The translations under genes were made by a program, and so were the position numbers. A stretch of 64,000 bases of DNA from Hankyongella ginsenosidimutans (GTDB lineage: Bacteria > Pseudomonadota > Alphaproteobacteria > Sphingomonadales > Sphingomonadaceae): NCBI RefSeq assembly GCF_005144965.1, contig NZ_CP039704.1:1782001-1846000 (forward strand), read 5' to 3'. This document shows positions 1-12,440 of this stretch, piece after piece (the first letter of the stretch is position 1; the number at the start of each line of letters is the position of its first letter). Below the pieces are notes generated by a model. That model did no database searches and was not told the origin of the DNA. It was given only the letters and a program-made list of their open reading frames with translations.

Positions 1-1906
1 GTGCAGGTTGAGCACCTCGCCGATCGCCGCGATGCACCCGTCCGGGTCCGCGCCGGAAGCCGCATTGACCGCATGGACACGCAGCCCCGCATGGAAGCGA
101 TCAGGCGCGCTTGCCGCCTCGACCAGGTGCAGCGCCTCGTAGAAACGCGCCTTGGCGTAATCCAGGGCCGCCGGGTCGCTGGCGCTTTCCTCCGTATACA
201 GGCGGTTGAGGCGGCGGACCATGAAGCGCAGACGCCGCTCGCGAAACGGCAGGTCGTAGCGCTTGAGGAACGCGACCCAGGGCAGATGCTCCCCGTCGCC
301 ACGCCTTCGCCCGGCCGCTCCCCGTTAAGGACGCCGGAGCGGCGCGCCCAGGCCTGCACGCGTTCGCGCAGCGCCGGGTCGACCGGGTCGATCCGTCCCG
401 GCGCCGCCAGCCGGCCGATCAGGTCGGCGAGATGCTCGAGGACGTCGATCAGCTTCAATTCGACATAGGCGCCGTAGGTGAAGCCGGCGTGGGCGGCGGC
501 AGCGATATTTGCTGTGTCGCGCCAGACCTTCAGCGCGTCCGGCGTTATGCGTGCGTCCGCGATTTCGGGGCCAAGTGCGGCCTGCACGGCAGCTGCCACA
601 TCCGGCTCGATGCTGGTGATCACGGCCTTGAAGCGGCGGACCCGGTAGGAAAAATCCTGTGCCCAGGCCAGTTCGTCCCGGATCGGCTGGTTGCGCGGGA
701 TCGTGGAGATCGAGGCCCGGATCGAGGAGAAAAATCCGGGAGCGGCCCCGGCAGATCGTCCTTCTCATGCAACGGCAGCGGCTCGAGGTAGACGATGCGC
801 CGGTCCACCTCGCGGCTGGCGGGCCTGGAGCGCAGGGCTGCGATCGCCTCCCGAACGGCTTGTTGTTGAGCACGCTGCCATCGAGGTAGGCGCTGCGCTC
901 CGGCGGGTCGCCGGGGCACCGCGCTCGTCGGCCAGGCGGCCGATCAGGGTGGCGCGGTCCGCCCATGCCAGGCCGCTTTCCTGGACCGCCTGATCCATCT
1001 CCGCAAAGGTTGCCGCCGGGAACACGCCGGGAAGCTGGCCGTTGCCCGCGCCGCGAACGCGAGGCTGGCGTTCGAGCCGAGGCTGCGCTTCTGCCCCGGA
1101 TCGCGGCCCGGGTCACGGAAGGTGAAGATCATCCGGTGTTCGCGCTCGACAACCTCGGGCGGCGAATGCATGCGGATGCGCTGCCGGTAGCCGAAGTAAT
1201 CCGTGACGGTCACGAACAGGTCGAGCGGGACGCCGGGCGGCAGCAGCGCCTCGCCGGCGGCGCATGGTGCGGCCTTGCGCGCCGAAGGCGGCATCTGTTC
1301 CAACCCATCGAGCAGCATGCGGGCGAAGCGCACGCCGGAAAATGGCGGCTTGAACCAGCGGGAGCGCACGAACAGCGACAGTTTGCGGTGCATCTCCTCG
1401 TTCAGCTTGCGGCCGAACTCCGGCTCCAGGCCGCCCGCCTTCAGCCGGTTCCACAGCCAGAGCACGGGCCGCATGTAGAACTTGCTCCAGCGGTTGGAAC
1501 GCGCGGCCGGGTCCAGCAGCTCCTCGACGTCCGCATTGTCGAGCCACATGCTGCGGTGCGGCTCCAGGCTGGAGCCATCCGCGATGGCCTTGGCGAGCAT
1601 CACGCCGTTGATCCCGCCCGCCGACGCCCCGGCGATGATGTCGACCAGCACCCGCAACTTCACATGGCTGCCGATTTCGCGCAGCAGGTCGAAATAGACG
1701 GCTTCCGTGTCGGTTGGGTCGTCGTAGGGGTTGGCGGCGCTGAACTCCGCACCGTCCGGGGCAGTATGGAAGGCGCGCGAGGCCCGCAGCAGCTTCCAGA
1801 TTTCCTTGGTGACGCCGTGCATGTAAATGGCGAGCGAAATGCCGCCGTAGCAGACGAGCGCCAGTCGCAGCTCTTTGGTCTTGGGGGTTTTCGGCGGCGT
1901 GCTCAT
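1..1906 (-). CDS. Patatin-like phospholipase (partial, runs off left edge)
   Basis: Predicted patatin-family lipid acyl hydrolase. The N-terminal part has the glycine-rich stretch VCYGGISLAIYMHG and the nucleophile elbow GASAG (Ser about residue 95). Further along, the catalytic-Asp motif appears as YLDGSVLNNKPFG. The family with this N-terminus (patatin-related, with a C-terminal extension) is usually over 700 residues, so the C-terminus lies beyond base 1. The frame changes near 1030, 915 and 730, but each piece continues the same protein, so sequence errors are likelier than decay. The ATG at 1906 is preferred; an in-frame GTG at 1927 is the alternative. The exact lipid substrate cannot be inferred. 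Confidence 0.8.
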
Positions 1907-1944
1907 GCTGGCCGAGACTAGCGACACTGCAGCGGATGGGAAGC

Positions 1945-1995
1945 CTGGACCGTGATCGTTTCAAATTGAATCGATCTGAACCGTGCATCAGGCTC
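1945..1995. repeat. Palindromic intergenic element (family A-like copy)
   Basis: An imperfect palindrome centred on TTTCAAATTGAATCGATCTGAA. It resembles, in reverse orientation, the element at 14756-14808 (GTTTCAGATT...AATCTGAAAC core). It lies just upstream of the patatin gene. Confidence 0.5.
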
Positions 1996-2005
1996 TTGTG
2001 GCGTG

Positions 2006-2050
2006 CCGAAAGTCACAAAAGTCACGGGGAAAGGGGTGTGTGACTTTCGG
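2006..2050. repeat. Perfect 12-bp inverted repeat with 21-nt loop
   Basis: CCGAAAGTCACA at 2006-2017 is perfectly complementary to TGTGACTTTCGG at 2039-2050. It lies in the non-coding gap upstream of the patatin gene. There is no T-tract, so it is not a classical terminator. Confidence 0.6.
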
Positions 2051-2131
2051 GGCAAAGGGGAGCAGCGTGTGACGCTGTCCGACTTGTCTGCTGCGCCATC
2101 TTGTACCAACGCTCATTGATAGAAACCTGTT

Positions 2132-2220
2132 CGTCATTGCGAGCGGGCCGCCGGCCTGCGAAGCAATCCAGCCTTGACGTCATTCTGGATCGCCACGGGG
2201 CTGCGCCCCTCGCGATGACG
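2132..2220. repeat. Palindromic repeat of the CGTCATTGCGAG type
   Basis: The ends CGTCATTGCGAG and CTCGCGATGACG form a long imperfect hairpin. Short repeats of this wording, with a GCAATCCAG arm, are widespread in bacterial intergenic DNA. A related copy lies inside the nested element at 14963-15052. Confidence 0.6.
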
Positions 2221-2339
2221 ATTATGGAAGGCGATCAGGTGTCATCACTGCGATCAGGCATTACCCCTTCATTTTGTGCCATATGGGTGAACTATACGCG
2301 TCGCGCACGATGTAGGACAGCCAATTCTCACACGCGGCC

Positions 2340-2516
2340 GTTCGCCCACCCCGGCCTGCGGCCACCCTCCCGTAAACGGGAGGGAGAGGGTTATGGCTTG
2401 CCTGGGGCCACCCCACCCTCGCCAGCGGGAGGGGAGAAAGAAGGCTCCGGCATGACTCTCCCTCCCTCGTTCGAGGGAGGGGTGGTGCGAAGCACCGGGG
2501 TGGGTGGTGCCCGTTA
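2340..2516. repeat. Cluster of GC-rich hairpins in gap before ettA
   Basis: Several short hairpins follow one another, for example CCCTCCCGTAAACGGGAGGG and CCCTCCCTCGTTCGAGGGAGG, then GGTGGTGCGAAGCACC. Similar units recur at 36029-36155, 43867-43898 and 47338-47430. No gene is supported between about 1930 and 2574. Confidence 0.55.
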
Positions 2517-2520
2517 CGCC

Positions 2521-2574
2521 CTAGACCATGATTCACGCTCTCGGTTGAAGCACATATGCTTCAACCTCAACCGA

Positions 2575-2584
<10 letters not shown>
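2521..2584. repeat. Family A element overlapping the ettA stop codon
   Basis: A hairpin with GGTTGAAGCA/TGCTTCAACC arms, near-identical to the copy at 14683-14746. It starts with CTAG at 2520-2523 and its other end (AGAGCCTGATCGG on the minus strand) supplies the last two codons and stop of ettA. Confidence 0.75.
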
Positions 2585-4254
<1,670 letters not shown>

Positions 4255-4401
4255 GGGGAAGAGTCCTGATTTTGGATAGTGTGAGGCTGGATACCCATCT
4301 GGCCCGCATTGCGCAACATGGCGGTTGTGCGCAAAATTTGTGTCGCCATTGCTGCGATCTGCTTTAGGGTCTGCGGAAAATTCGAGTCCGGGAGAGCTTT
4401 C

Positions 4402-5759
4402 ATGACTGTTAAAGCCCTGTTTTTGATAACTTTACTCTTGTCCACGCCCGCACTCGCCGCCGATCCTGACGCCACGGCGCGGGGCTGGCGGAGGCCGCGC
4501 TGGCCGGGGACGCCAAAGCCTATGAATATCTGGAAGACCTGACCACCAGCGTCGGGCAGCGGCTGGCGGGCACGGAAGCCGAGAAGCGCGGCGCGGACTG
4601 GGGCGAGGCGCAGATGCGCGCGCTTGGGCTGGCGAACGTGCGGCAGGAGCGCTTCCCGCTGCAGGTCTGGGAGCGTGGGCGCGAGGACGCGATGGTGCTT
4701 TCGCCTGCGCCGCAGCGGATCGCCGTGACCGCGCTCGGCTGGTCGCCCGCCACCCCGGTTGGCGGTATCGAGGCCGAGGTGGCGCTGGTCGACAGCCTGG
4801 AAGCGCTCAAGGCCGCACCTGCCAATGCCTACAAGGGCAAGATCGTCCTGGTGACGCAGGCGACGCCGCGCACACATGACGGCTCCGGCTACGGCGCGAC
4901 CGGGCCGATCCGCCGGTTCGGCGCGCTGGAGGCCAAGAAGCGCGGCGCGGTCGCCTTCCTGCTGCGTTCGCTTGGCACCCACCATCACCGGTTCGCCCAT
5001 GCCGGCAGCCAGGATCGCGCCACGATCACGCAGGGCATCCCGGCGGCTGCCGTCTCGCCGCCTGATGTGGAACTGCTGCAGCGTCTGGCCAAGCGCGGGC
5101 CGCTGCGCATGACCCTGACCCTGACGCCGAAGCCGGTCCGCGACGGGTTCAGCCAGAACGTCATCGGCGAAATCACCGGCAGCGAAAAGCCGGAAGAGAT
5201 CGTGCTGGTCGGCGCGCACATCGATAGCTGGGACCTGGGGACCGGCGCGATCGATGACGGCGCCGGCACGGCGATCGTGCTTGGTGCTGCCAAGCTGATC
5301 AAGGCGCTTCCCAGCCCGCCCAAGCGCACCATCCGCTTCGTGCTGTTCGGCGCGGAGGAGCAGGGCATAACCGGTGGGCGCAGCTACGCCGAGAAGCACA
5401 AGGCAGACAATCACCTCGTCGTCACTGAAGCCGATTTCGGGCAGGGGCCGGTCTATGGCCTCAACACCCGCTTCGCCGACCCCGAGCACCCGACCGCGCA
5501 GGCGCTGATGCGCGTACTGGCACCGCTGGGCGTGGTGCGCGGCTCCAACGCGGCGGATGGCGGGCCAGACGTCTCGCCCATGGTCGAGGCCGGCGTTCCG
5601 GCGATCGACCTGGCGATGGAGGGGACCGATTACTTCGACCTGCACCACACGGCGGACGACACGTTCGACAAGATCGAACGCGGCCGGATCAACCAGAGCG
5701 TGGCGGCCTATGTGGCGGCATTATGGACTTTTCTGAGCTGGGCGGCGATTTCCGTGTAA
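4402..5759 (+). CDS. M28-family zinc peptidase, exported
   Basis: Predicted secreted di-zinc amino- or carboxypeptidase of family M28, related to carboxypeptidase Q. The ATG at 4402 follows GGGAGAG and starts a signal peptide (MTVKALFLITLLLSTPALA). A protease-associated domain precedes the catalytic part. Metal and catalytic motifs are HIDSWDLGTGAIDDGAG (His and Asp ligands plus bridging Asp), the GAEEQG glutamate pair, a later VVTEADFG acidic site and HHTADDT near the end. One frame change near 4480 separates signal peptide from mature chain and is probably a missing base. It is divergent from ettA. Confidence 0.85.
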
Positions 5760-5836
5760 CAAAACCGTAAGGAAAACAGGTATTGGTGCCGGAGCGAGAA
5801 CGGCCTGTTCAAGGCTGATCCATATCCTGCCGCCGG

Positions 5837-5860
5837 GGTGTGCGTTAAGAAACGCACACC
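5837..5860 (+). promoter_or_regulatory. Perfect 10-bp hairpin in leader of the DUF1993 gene
   Basis: GGTGTGCGTT and AACGCACACC form a perfect stem with an AAGA loop, ending about 20 nt before the next start codon and just ahead of a strong AAGGAGG ribosome-binding site. No U-tract follows, so a leader structure is as likely as a terminator for the upstream gene. Confidence 0.5.
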
Positions 5861-5880
5861 ATCCAGAAGGAGGATATATC

Positions 5881-6399
5881 ATGTCAGTGACCATCTACGA
5901 AGCCGCCGTTCCCGCCCTGACCCTGAACCTGCAGAACCTGCACAACATCCTTGCCAAGGCTGCGGCCTATGCCGCCGAGCGCAAGGTCGAGGACGCGACC
6001 ATCCTCGGCCTGCGCCTGTTCCCGGACATGCTGCACCTGGCGCGCAACGTTCAGGTGGCCTGCGACCTGTCCGTGCGCGGCGCGGCGCGGCTGGCCGGCG
6101 TCGACCTGCCGTCGTTCCCGGACGACGAAGCGACGATCGCCGACCTGCAGGCGCGCATCGCCAAGGCGCGCGACTTCATCAACAGCATCCCGGTGGACAA
6201 GTTTGACGGCGCAGAGACCCGCGAAGTCTCGCTGATGGCCGGCCAGGCGCCGCTGAAGTTCCACGGCAAGGAATATCTCGCCGACTTCGTGCTGCCGAAC
6301 GTCTACTTCCACGTCACGGTCGTCTACGCCAACCTGCGCGGCGTCGGCGTGCCGATCGGCAAGATGGACTTCCTCGGCAATCTCCGCCTCGCAGCGTAA
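5881..6399 (+). CDS. DUF1993 family protein
   Basis: A 172-residue intact protein beginning MSVTIYEAAVPALTLNL and carrying the conserved middle of DUF1993 (FPDMLHLARNVQVACD) and the C-terminal YFHVTVVYANLRGVGVPIGK segment. These all-alpha proteins resemble DinB-like four-helix bundles; biochemical function is unknown. Start choice is firm because AAGGAGGATATATC precedes the ATG. A clear intrinsic terminator follows, so it is probably a single-gene unit. Confidence 0.9.
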   Translation: MSVTIYEAAVPALTLNLQNLHNILAKAAAYAAERKVEDATILGLRLFPDMLHLARNVQVACDLSVRGAARLAGVDLPSFPDDEATIADLQARIAKARDFINSIPVDKFDGAETREVSLMAGQAPLKFHGKEYLADFVLPNVYFHVTVVYANLRGVGVPIGKMDFLGNLRLAA

Positions 6400-6422
6400 T
6401 CCGGCTGAACCGTCGCATGAAT

Positions 6423-6456
6423 GCGCCGTCCCATGTTTGCATGGGGCGGCGCTTTT
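6423..6456 (+). terminator. Rho-independent terminator after the DUF1993 gene
   Basis: A 13-bp stem (GCGCCGTCCCATG / CATGGGGCGGCGC, one G-T pair) with a TTTG loop is followed directly by TTTT. It lies 24 bp beyond the stop codon. Confidence 0.85.
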
Positions 6457-6472
6457 GCGTTAAGCGGCGTCC

Positions 6473-8641
6473 ATGACACAGACGGACGGCCGCGCAACCC
6501 CACCCGGCGCGGGTTTCTCATTGGCGGCGGCGCGACCCTCGGCCTCATCGTGGCGGCGGCGGTCTGGCCGCGCGAGACGCCGATCAACCTCTCGGTCGCC
6601 GAGGATGAAACCCTGCTCAGCGGCTGGCTGAAGATCGGCGCGGACGGCCAGGTCGTCGTGGCTATCCCCAGGCGGAGATGGGGCAGGGCGTCTACACCGC
6701 GCTCGCCATGCTGGTCGCGGAGGAGGTGGGCGCGGACTGGTCGCTGGTCGCCATCGAGCCGGCACCGCGCCACCCGCTGTACGCCAACCGCGCAATCGGC
6801 CTGGACGGCTTGAGCGGCATGCCCGGCTTCCTCAAAGGTGCGGCACGCTGGGCCGTGCGCGAAGCCGCCCAGAGCTATGGCCTGCAGATGACCGGCGGCA
6901 GCACCTCGGTGCGCGCCTTCTGGGAGCCGATGCGCCAGGCCGGCGCCATCGCGCGCGTGCAGCTGTGCAAGGCCGCCGCCCGCCAGTGGGGCGTCGACTG
7001 GCGCGACTGCGACACGGAAGCCGGGCAGGTGATCTACAACGACCGCACCGTGAGTTTCGCCGATGTCGCCGCGTCAGCCGCGACCATGAGCGCCGATCAA
7101 CCGCTGGACCTGCGCCCGCGCGAGGCCCGGCGGCTGATCGGCCGCAGCGTGCCCCGGCTCGACCTGCCGGGCAAGATCGACGGCAGCGCCCGCTTTGGGG
7201 CGGATGTCCGCCTGGCCGGCATGCTCTATGCGGCGGTCGCGCTGGTCGACCGCACGCCGGCAACGCTCAAGGCGGCTGCAGCCATGCCCGGGGTGCGCCA
7301 TGTGGTCGAGCAGCCGGGCTGGGTCGGCGTATGCGCGCAGACCTGGTGGCAGGCGCACCAGGCGGCCCGGACGCTGGAGACGCTGCGCGCGCCGGTTGAC
7401 GCCGGGCTGGACGACGCTGCGATCCAGACACGGCTGGAGGCGGCGCTAGGGGCCATGCTCGCCAGCGATGACCCACAGGAGGTGCGGGCGCGCTATGCGC
7501 TTGCCGCCACCGCCGCCGCGCCGCTCGAGCCGCTGACGGCAACCGCCCGGGTGACGGACGACGCGGCCGAAATCTGGGCACCGACCCAGTCCGTGACTCT
7601 GGCGGCCTGGGCGGCGGCGCGCGCGCTGGACATCAGCGACAAGAACGTCACCGTGTTTCAGACCCTGGTCGGCGGCGGGTTCGGGCGCAAGATCGAGGTC
7701 GATGCGGTGACCATGGCGGCGCTGTGCGCCCGCGCCGCGAACGCGCCGGTGCAACTGCTGCTGACCCGCGAGCAGGACATGGCGCTGCAGGGCGTGCGCC
7801 AGGCCGTGCTCGCGGACATGAGCGGCCAATTGAGCGAGGCCGGGACCATCGCTGCCTGGCGGGGCGTTTCGCCGGCCAGTCCGCCACCCGCAGCCTGCTG
7901 GCGCGCACGGTGCCGGACCTGAAATCGCTGGTGCCGCAGGGCGGCGTGCCGGCGGACACGCTGGAGCAGCAGTACCGCATCCCCGAGCACCATCAGGAGA
8001 TGGCGCATATCGACCTGCCGGTGCGCGCCGGCGCTGCGCGCGCGACCGAACAGGTGGCGGCGGCGTTCGTGCGCGAGAGCTCGACGAACTGGCTCTGCGC
8101 GCGCAGGCGGACCCGGCGGCGTTCCGGCTGGCGCACCTGCCGCAGGGCACGCGGGCGCGCCATGTGCTGGAGACGGCGCTCGCCAAGGCCCAGTACCGGC
8201 CGGACGGGCTCGGCGCCGGGCGCGGGCAGGGGTGGCGCTGCACTGCGGCTACGGTTCGATCGCGGCCGCCGTGCTGGAGGTGGAACTGCAGGGCCAGCGC
8301 CCGCCCCGGCTGCTGCGGGCGACGCTGGCGGTCGATTGCGGCGACATCATCCACCCGGACATCGTGCGCGCGCAGATGACGGGCGGCTTCCTCTATGGCC
8401 TGTCGGATGCGCTGTACGGCCATGTGTCCTACCGGGATGGCCATGTGACCAGCCTGAACTTCGATCGCTATCCGCTGCTGGCGCTGGCGGAGGCACCGCC
8501 GGTCACGGTCGTTCTGCTGGCGAATTCATCCAGCCCCGGCGGCATCGGCGAGCTGGCGACACCGCTCGCCGCCCCGCGCTCGCCAACGCCATCGCCCGCG
8601 CCGGCGGCGGCCGCCGCCGCGCCCTGCCGATTGCGGGGTGA
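6473..8641 (+). CDS. Molybdopterin-dependent oxidoreductase large subunit (IorB-like), Tat-exported
   Basis: Xanthine dehydrogenase-family molybdenum hydroxylase of the isoquinoline 1-oxidoreductase beta-subunit type, about 720 residues as expected. A Tat signal (NPTRRGFLIGGG followed by a hydrophobic run) indicates periplasmic export. Family motifs visible are AEMGQGVYTALAMLVAEE, the cofactor-binding VGGGFGRKIEVD and, near the end, GGIGELATPLAAPALANAI. Frame changes near 6500, 6670, 7860, 8085, 8230 and 8570 rejoin into one protein when single bases are restored. The start at 6473, just past the preceding terminator, needs one such correction. No 2Fe-2S small subunit or cytochrome partner lies next to it, which is unusual. 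Confidence 0.82.
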
Positions 8642-8667
8642 GGTCTTGTCGCTCCGGTGCATGAAAG

Positions 8668-9689
8668 GTGACATATGACCGAGCACACGCCCGCCGGGCA
8701 TCCGAAGATTCCTCGCCGCAGGTCGGCGTGCTGCTGGTGAACCTCGGCACGCCGCCATCGCTGCAGGTGTCGGCGATCCGCCGCTACCTCGATGAATTCC
8801 TCTCCGACCGGCGGGTGGTCGAGCTGCCGCCACTGCTCTGGCAGCCGATCCTGAAAGGGATCATCCTCAACACGCGGCCGCCAAAGACCGCCAAAGCCTA
8901 CGCCAAGGTCTGGGACCGCGCCCGCGACCTCTCGCCGCTCGCCGCCTTCACCATGGACCAGTGCCAGGCGCTGGCGGTGCGGCTGCCCGGCGTCGCGGTG
9001 GACTGGGCGATGCGCTACGGCCAGCCGTCGATCACCGCGCGCCTTGCAGCGCTCATGGGTGCCGGGTGCCGGCGCATCCTGCTGGCGCCGCTCTATCCGC
9101 AGTATTCCGCTGCGACCACGGCCACCGTGGTCGACGCCGCCAGGCGGACACTTGCCGGCCTGCGCTGGCAGCCGGCCCTGCGCACCCTGCCGCCCTATTA
9201 TGACGACCCGGCCCACATCGCGGCGCTGGCGGCGAGTGTGCGCACGCATCTCGCCGGGCTGGCGTGGACACCTGATGTGCTGGTCGCGTCCTTCCATGGC
9301 ATGCCCAGGCGCACGCTGGACCTGGGCGACCCCTACCACTGCCAGTGCCAGAAGACCGGCCGCCTGCTGCGCGAGGCACTCGGCTGGCCGGCGGAGCGGT
9401 TCCGCGTCACCTTCCAGTCCCGCTTCGGGCCGGCCGCATGGCTGCAGCCCTACACCGACAAGACCCTGGAGGCGCTGCCGGGCGAGGGGCGAAGGCGGTG
9501 GCGGTCGTGTCGCCGGGGTTCGCCGTCGACTGCATCGAGACGCTGGAGGAAATCGCCATCGCGGGTGCCGAGACCTTCCATGCAGCGGGTGGCGCGCACT
9601 ATACCTACATCCCGTGCCTGAACGCGACGGAGACCGGCATGGCCATGCTGGAGACGCTGGTGCGCCGGGAACTGTCCGGATGGATGTGA
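8668..9689 (+). CDS. hemH: Ferrochelatase HemH
   Basis: Inserts ferrous iron into protoporphyrin IX, the last step of protoheme synthesis. The protein starts with GVLLVNLGTP, carries LAPLYPQYSAATTATV, the catalytic-His motif SFHGMPRRTLDLGDPY and TFQSRFGPAAWLQPYTDKTL, and ends with the FHAAGGAHYTYIPCLN block that follows the conserved glutamates. About 340 residues, normal for the family. One base is missing near 9490 (GGGGCG run). The GTG at 8668 is in frame; an ATG at 8675 would need another correction. Confidence 0.93.
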
Positions 9690-9797
9690 CGGCAGCCAGG
9701 CGGTCCGTCGCCGATTTTGTGCAGCGAATTGACCTCGATCATTTTTGGTCAGGATGATTTGTGTCTAACAGGTCGCAATAAAACGGGGAGGCAAGTC

Positions 9798-10518
9798 ATG
9801 ACACGCGTAGCACTGGTGACAGGTGGAACACGGGGATCGGCGAGGCGATCAGTCTGGTCCTGAAGGCGCAGGGTGCACGGTCGTTGCGAATTACGCTGGC
9901 AACGACGAGAAGGCCAACGCGTTCAAGGCGCGCACCGGCATCCATGTGTCCAAGTTCAATGTCGCGGACTTCGAGGCGGTGCAGGCCGCCTGCAAGCAGA
10001 TCGAGGCTGACGTCGGCCCGATCGATATCCTGGTCAACAACGCCGGCATCACGCGGGATGGCACAATCCTGAAAATGTCCTACGACATGTGGAAAGAGGT
10101 GATCGAGGTCAACCTCGGCGGCTGCTTCAACACCGCCAAGGCGACCTTCCCCGGCATGCGCGAGCGCAAGTGGGGGCGGATCGTCAATATCGGCTCGATC
10201 AACGGCCAGGCCGGGCAATATGGCCAGGTGAACTACGCCGCCGCCAAGTCCGGCATCCACGGCTTCACCAAGGCGCTGGCGCAGGAAGGCGCGCGCGTCG
10301 GCGTGACCGTCAACGCCATCGCGCCCGGCTATATCGACACCGACATGGTGGCGGCCGTGCCACCGGACGTGCTGGAGAAGATCGTGGCGAAAATCCCGGT
10401 CGGGCGACTGGGTCATGCCGAGGAGATCGCCCGCGGCGTTGCCTTCCTGTGCAGCGAGGATGCCGGCTTCGTCACCGGTTCGACGCTCTCGATCAACGGC
10501 GGACAGCATATGTATTGA
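9798..10518 (+). CDS. phbB: Acetoacetyl-CoA reductase (PHB synthesis)
   Basis: NADPH-dependent short-chain dehydrogenase that makes (R)-3-hydroxybutyryl-CoA for polyhydroxybutyrate. The cofactor motif TGGTRGIGE is present once a G is restored near 9832, and a second G is missing near 9871. The catalytic triad is visible as NIGSING...YAAAKSG, preceded by NNAGITRDGT; AIAPGYIDTDMV and the C-terminal SINGGQHMY tail are typical of PhaB. The ATG at 9798 follows GGGGAGG. No phaA or phaC is adjacent, but a phasin gene lies at 43.3 kb, consistent with a PHB-accumulating organism. Confidence 0.93.
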
Positions 10519-10582
10519 TTGCAGGCTGGCCAAAGCGATGCAGAGCGGCGTAATGGGTGCGGAAGAATGAGGTTAGCCCACC

Positions 10583-11409
10583 ATGCCCGTTGACGCCGCT
10601 GCGTCCGCTATCATCCTGCCCGTGTTCGATCCTGTGGCCCTGCACCTGGGACCGCTGGTTGTGCGCTGGTACGCGCTTGCCTACCTCGCCGGCATCCTGC
10701 TCGGCTGGTGGCAGTTGTCGCGCATGGTCGAGACGCCCGGCGCGCCGATGGCCCGGCGCCATGTCGACGACTTCGTGACCTGGGCGACGCTCGGCGTCAT
10801 CCTCGGCGGCCGGGCGGCCTATGTGCTGTTCTACGATTTCCCGCAGTTCGCCGCCGACCCGCTCCGGGTGTTCTACCTGTGGGAGGGCGGCATGGCCTAC
10901 CACGGCGGCGTCGTCGGCGTGCTGATCGCGATCCTGCTGTTCAGCCGCATCAACAAGCTGAAATGGCTGCGCGTGAACGATTATGTGGCTGTCGTCGTGC
11001 CCATCGGGTCCTTCTTCGGCCGGCTGGCGAACTTCATCAACGGCGAGCTGTACGGACGCGCGGCGAGCGTGCCTTGGGCCATGGTGTTCCCGCGCGACCC
11101 GCAGCAGATTCCCGGCATCCCAGCCAGCTCTATCAGGCCATGCTGGAGGGCGCGCTGCTGTTCGCGATCCTGATGTGGGCGTTCTACAGGACGGACGCGC
11201 GGACCCGGCCCGGCATGCTTGTTGGCGTTTATCTTACAGGATACGGGGCGTTCCGTTTCATTGCCGAGTATTTCCGCGAGCCGGACGTGCAGCTCGGCAT
11301 CCTGTCCTGGGGCCTCAGCATGGGCCAGACCCTGAGCGTGCCGATGATCCTGCTTGGGCTTTACATGATGGCGACCGCCAGCGGGCGGCGCGCGCGCAGC
11401 AGCGCATGA
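10583..11409 (+). CDS. lgt: Prolipoprotein diacylglyceryl transferase Lgt
   Basis: Integral inner-membrane enzyme that transfers diacylglycerol from phosphatidylglycerol to the lipobox cysteine. Several hydrophobic segments are visible, with [12 protein letters not shown], the essential-His segment [11 protein letters not shown] and the signature [14 protein letters not shown] (usually GRLGN). One frame change near 11120 is resolved by one C ([12 protein letters not shown] follows). The stop overlaps the next start by 4 bp (ATGA), so lgt heads a translationally coupled cluster with the methyltransferase, GNAT and pgeF genes. Confidence 0.96.
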
Positions 11410-12440
11410 GCGCACTCCTTGATCTGATCCGCGCGGAGATCGCCGCCAGTGGGCCGATGCGCGTCGACCGCTACATGGCACTGTGTCTCTCGCACCCGCA
11501 GCACGGCTATTACATGACCCGCGATCCGCTCGGCGCGCGCGGCGACTTCATCACCGCGCCCGAGATCAGCCAGATGTTCGGCGAGCTGATCGGCCTGTGG
11601 CTGGTCGACCTGTGGCAGCGCGCAGGAGCCGCGCCGTTCCACCTGGTCGAGCTGGGGCCGGGGCGCGGCACCCTGATGGCGGATGCGCTGCGTGCCGCAG
11701 GCGGTGCGCCCGGTTTCGCGCAAGCCGTGCGGGTGCATTTCGTCGAGATCAGCCCGGCGCTGCGGATCGAGCAGGCGGCGCGCGTGCCGCAGGCGACCCA
11801 CCACGACAGCATCGAAACGCTGCCGGATGACGCACCGCTGTTCGTCATCGCCAACGAATTCTTCGACGCCCTGCCGGTCCGGCACTGGCTGCTGCGGCCG
11901 GGCGCGCCGGAAGGGCTGAGCGAACGGCTGATCGATGTGGACGGCGACCGGCTGGTCTGGCAGCCCGCGCAAGTCCCGGCCGGCACGGTGATCGTCGAGC
12001 AGTGCCCGGCAGCCGAGGCCGTCGCGCAGGACCTGGCGGCCCGCATCGCAGCGCAGGGCGGGGCGCTGCTGGCGATCGACTATGGGTATGACCGCCCCGG
12101 CGTCGGCTCGACCCTGCAGGCGCTGGCGCGCCACGCGCACGTCGATCCGCTCGAACAGCCGGGCGAGGCGGACCTGACCGCGCATGTCAACTTCCGCGCG
12201 CTCGGCGCTGCGCTTGGCCGGGGCGGGTTGACCCGGCACGGGCCGGTCAGCCAGGGGCAGTTCCTGCGCGCGCTCGGGCTAGACGTGCGCGCGGCAACGC
12301 TGGTGCGCGCCAATGCCGACGCCACCGAAAGCATCATGGCGGCCATGCGCCGGCTCTCCGAGCCGGATCAGATGGGCGAGCTGTTCAAGGTGCTCGCCGC
12401 CACCGCGCCGTCCATGCCCACACCGGCAGGGTTCGCGTGA
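11406..12440 (+). CDS. Class I SAM-dependent methyltransferase, MidA/NDUFAF7 family
   Basis: 344-residue intact protein of the DUF185/MidA family; the mitochondrial homologue NDUFAF7 methylates an arginine of complex I. Diagnostic features are [26 protein letters not shown], the SAM-binding [15 protein letters not shown] and [13 protein letters not shown]. The lgt-MidA-pgeF order is common in Alphaproteobacteria. It overlaps lgt by 4 bp and the following GTG start by 4 bp. The target here is inferred from the family only. Confidence 0.9.
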   Translation: MSALLDLIRAEIAASGPMRVDRYMALCLSHPQHGYYMTRDPLGARGDFITAPEISQMFGELIGLWLVDLWQRAGAAPFHLVELGPGRGTLMADALRAAGGAPGFAQAVRVHFVEISPALRIEQAARVPQATHHDSIETLPDDAPLFVIANEFFDALPVRHWLLRPGAPEGLSERLIDVDGDRLVWQPAQVPAGTVIVEQCPAAEAVAQDLAARIAAQGGALLAIDYGYDRPGVGSTLQALARHAHVDPLEQPGEADLTAHVNFRALGAALGRGGLTRHGPVSQGQFLRALGLDVRAATLVRANADATESIMAAMRRLSEPDQMGELFKVLAATAPSMPTPAGFA

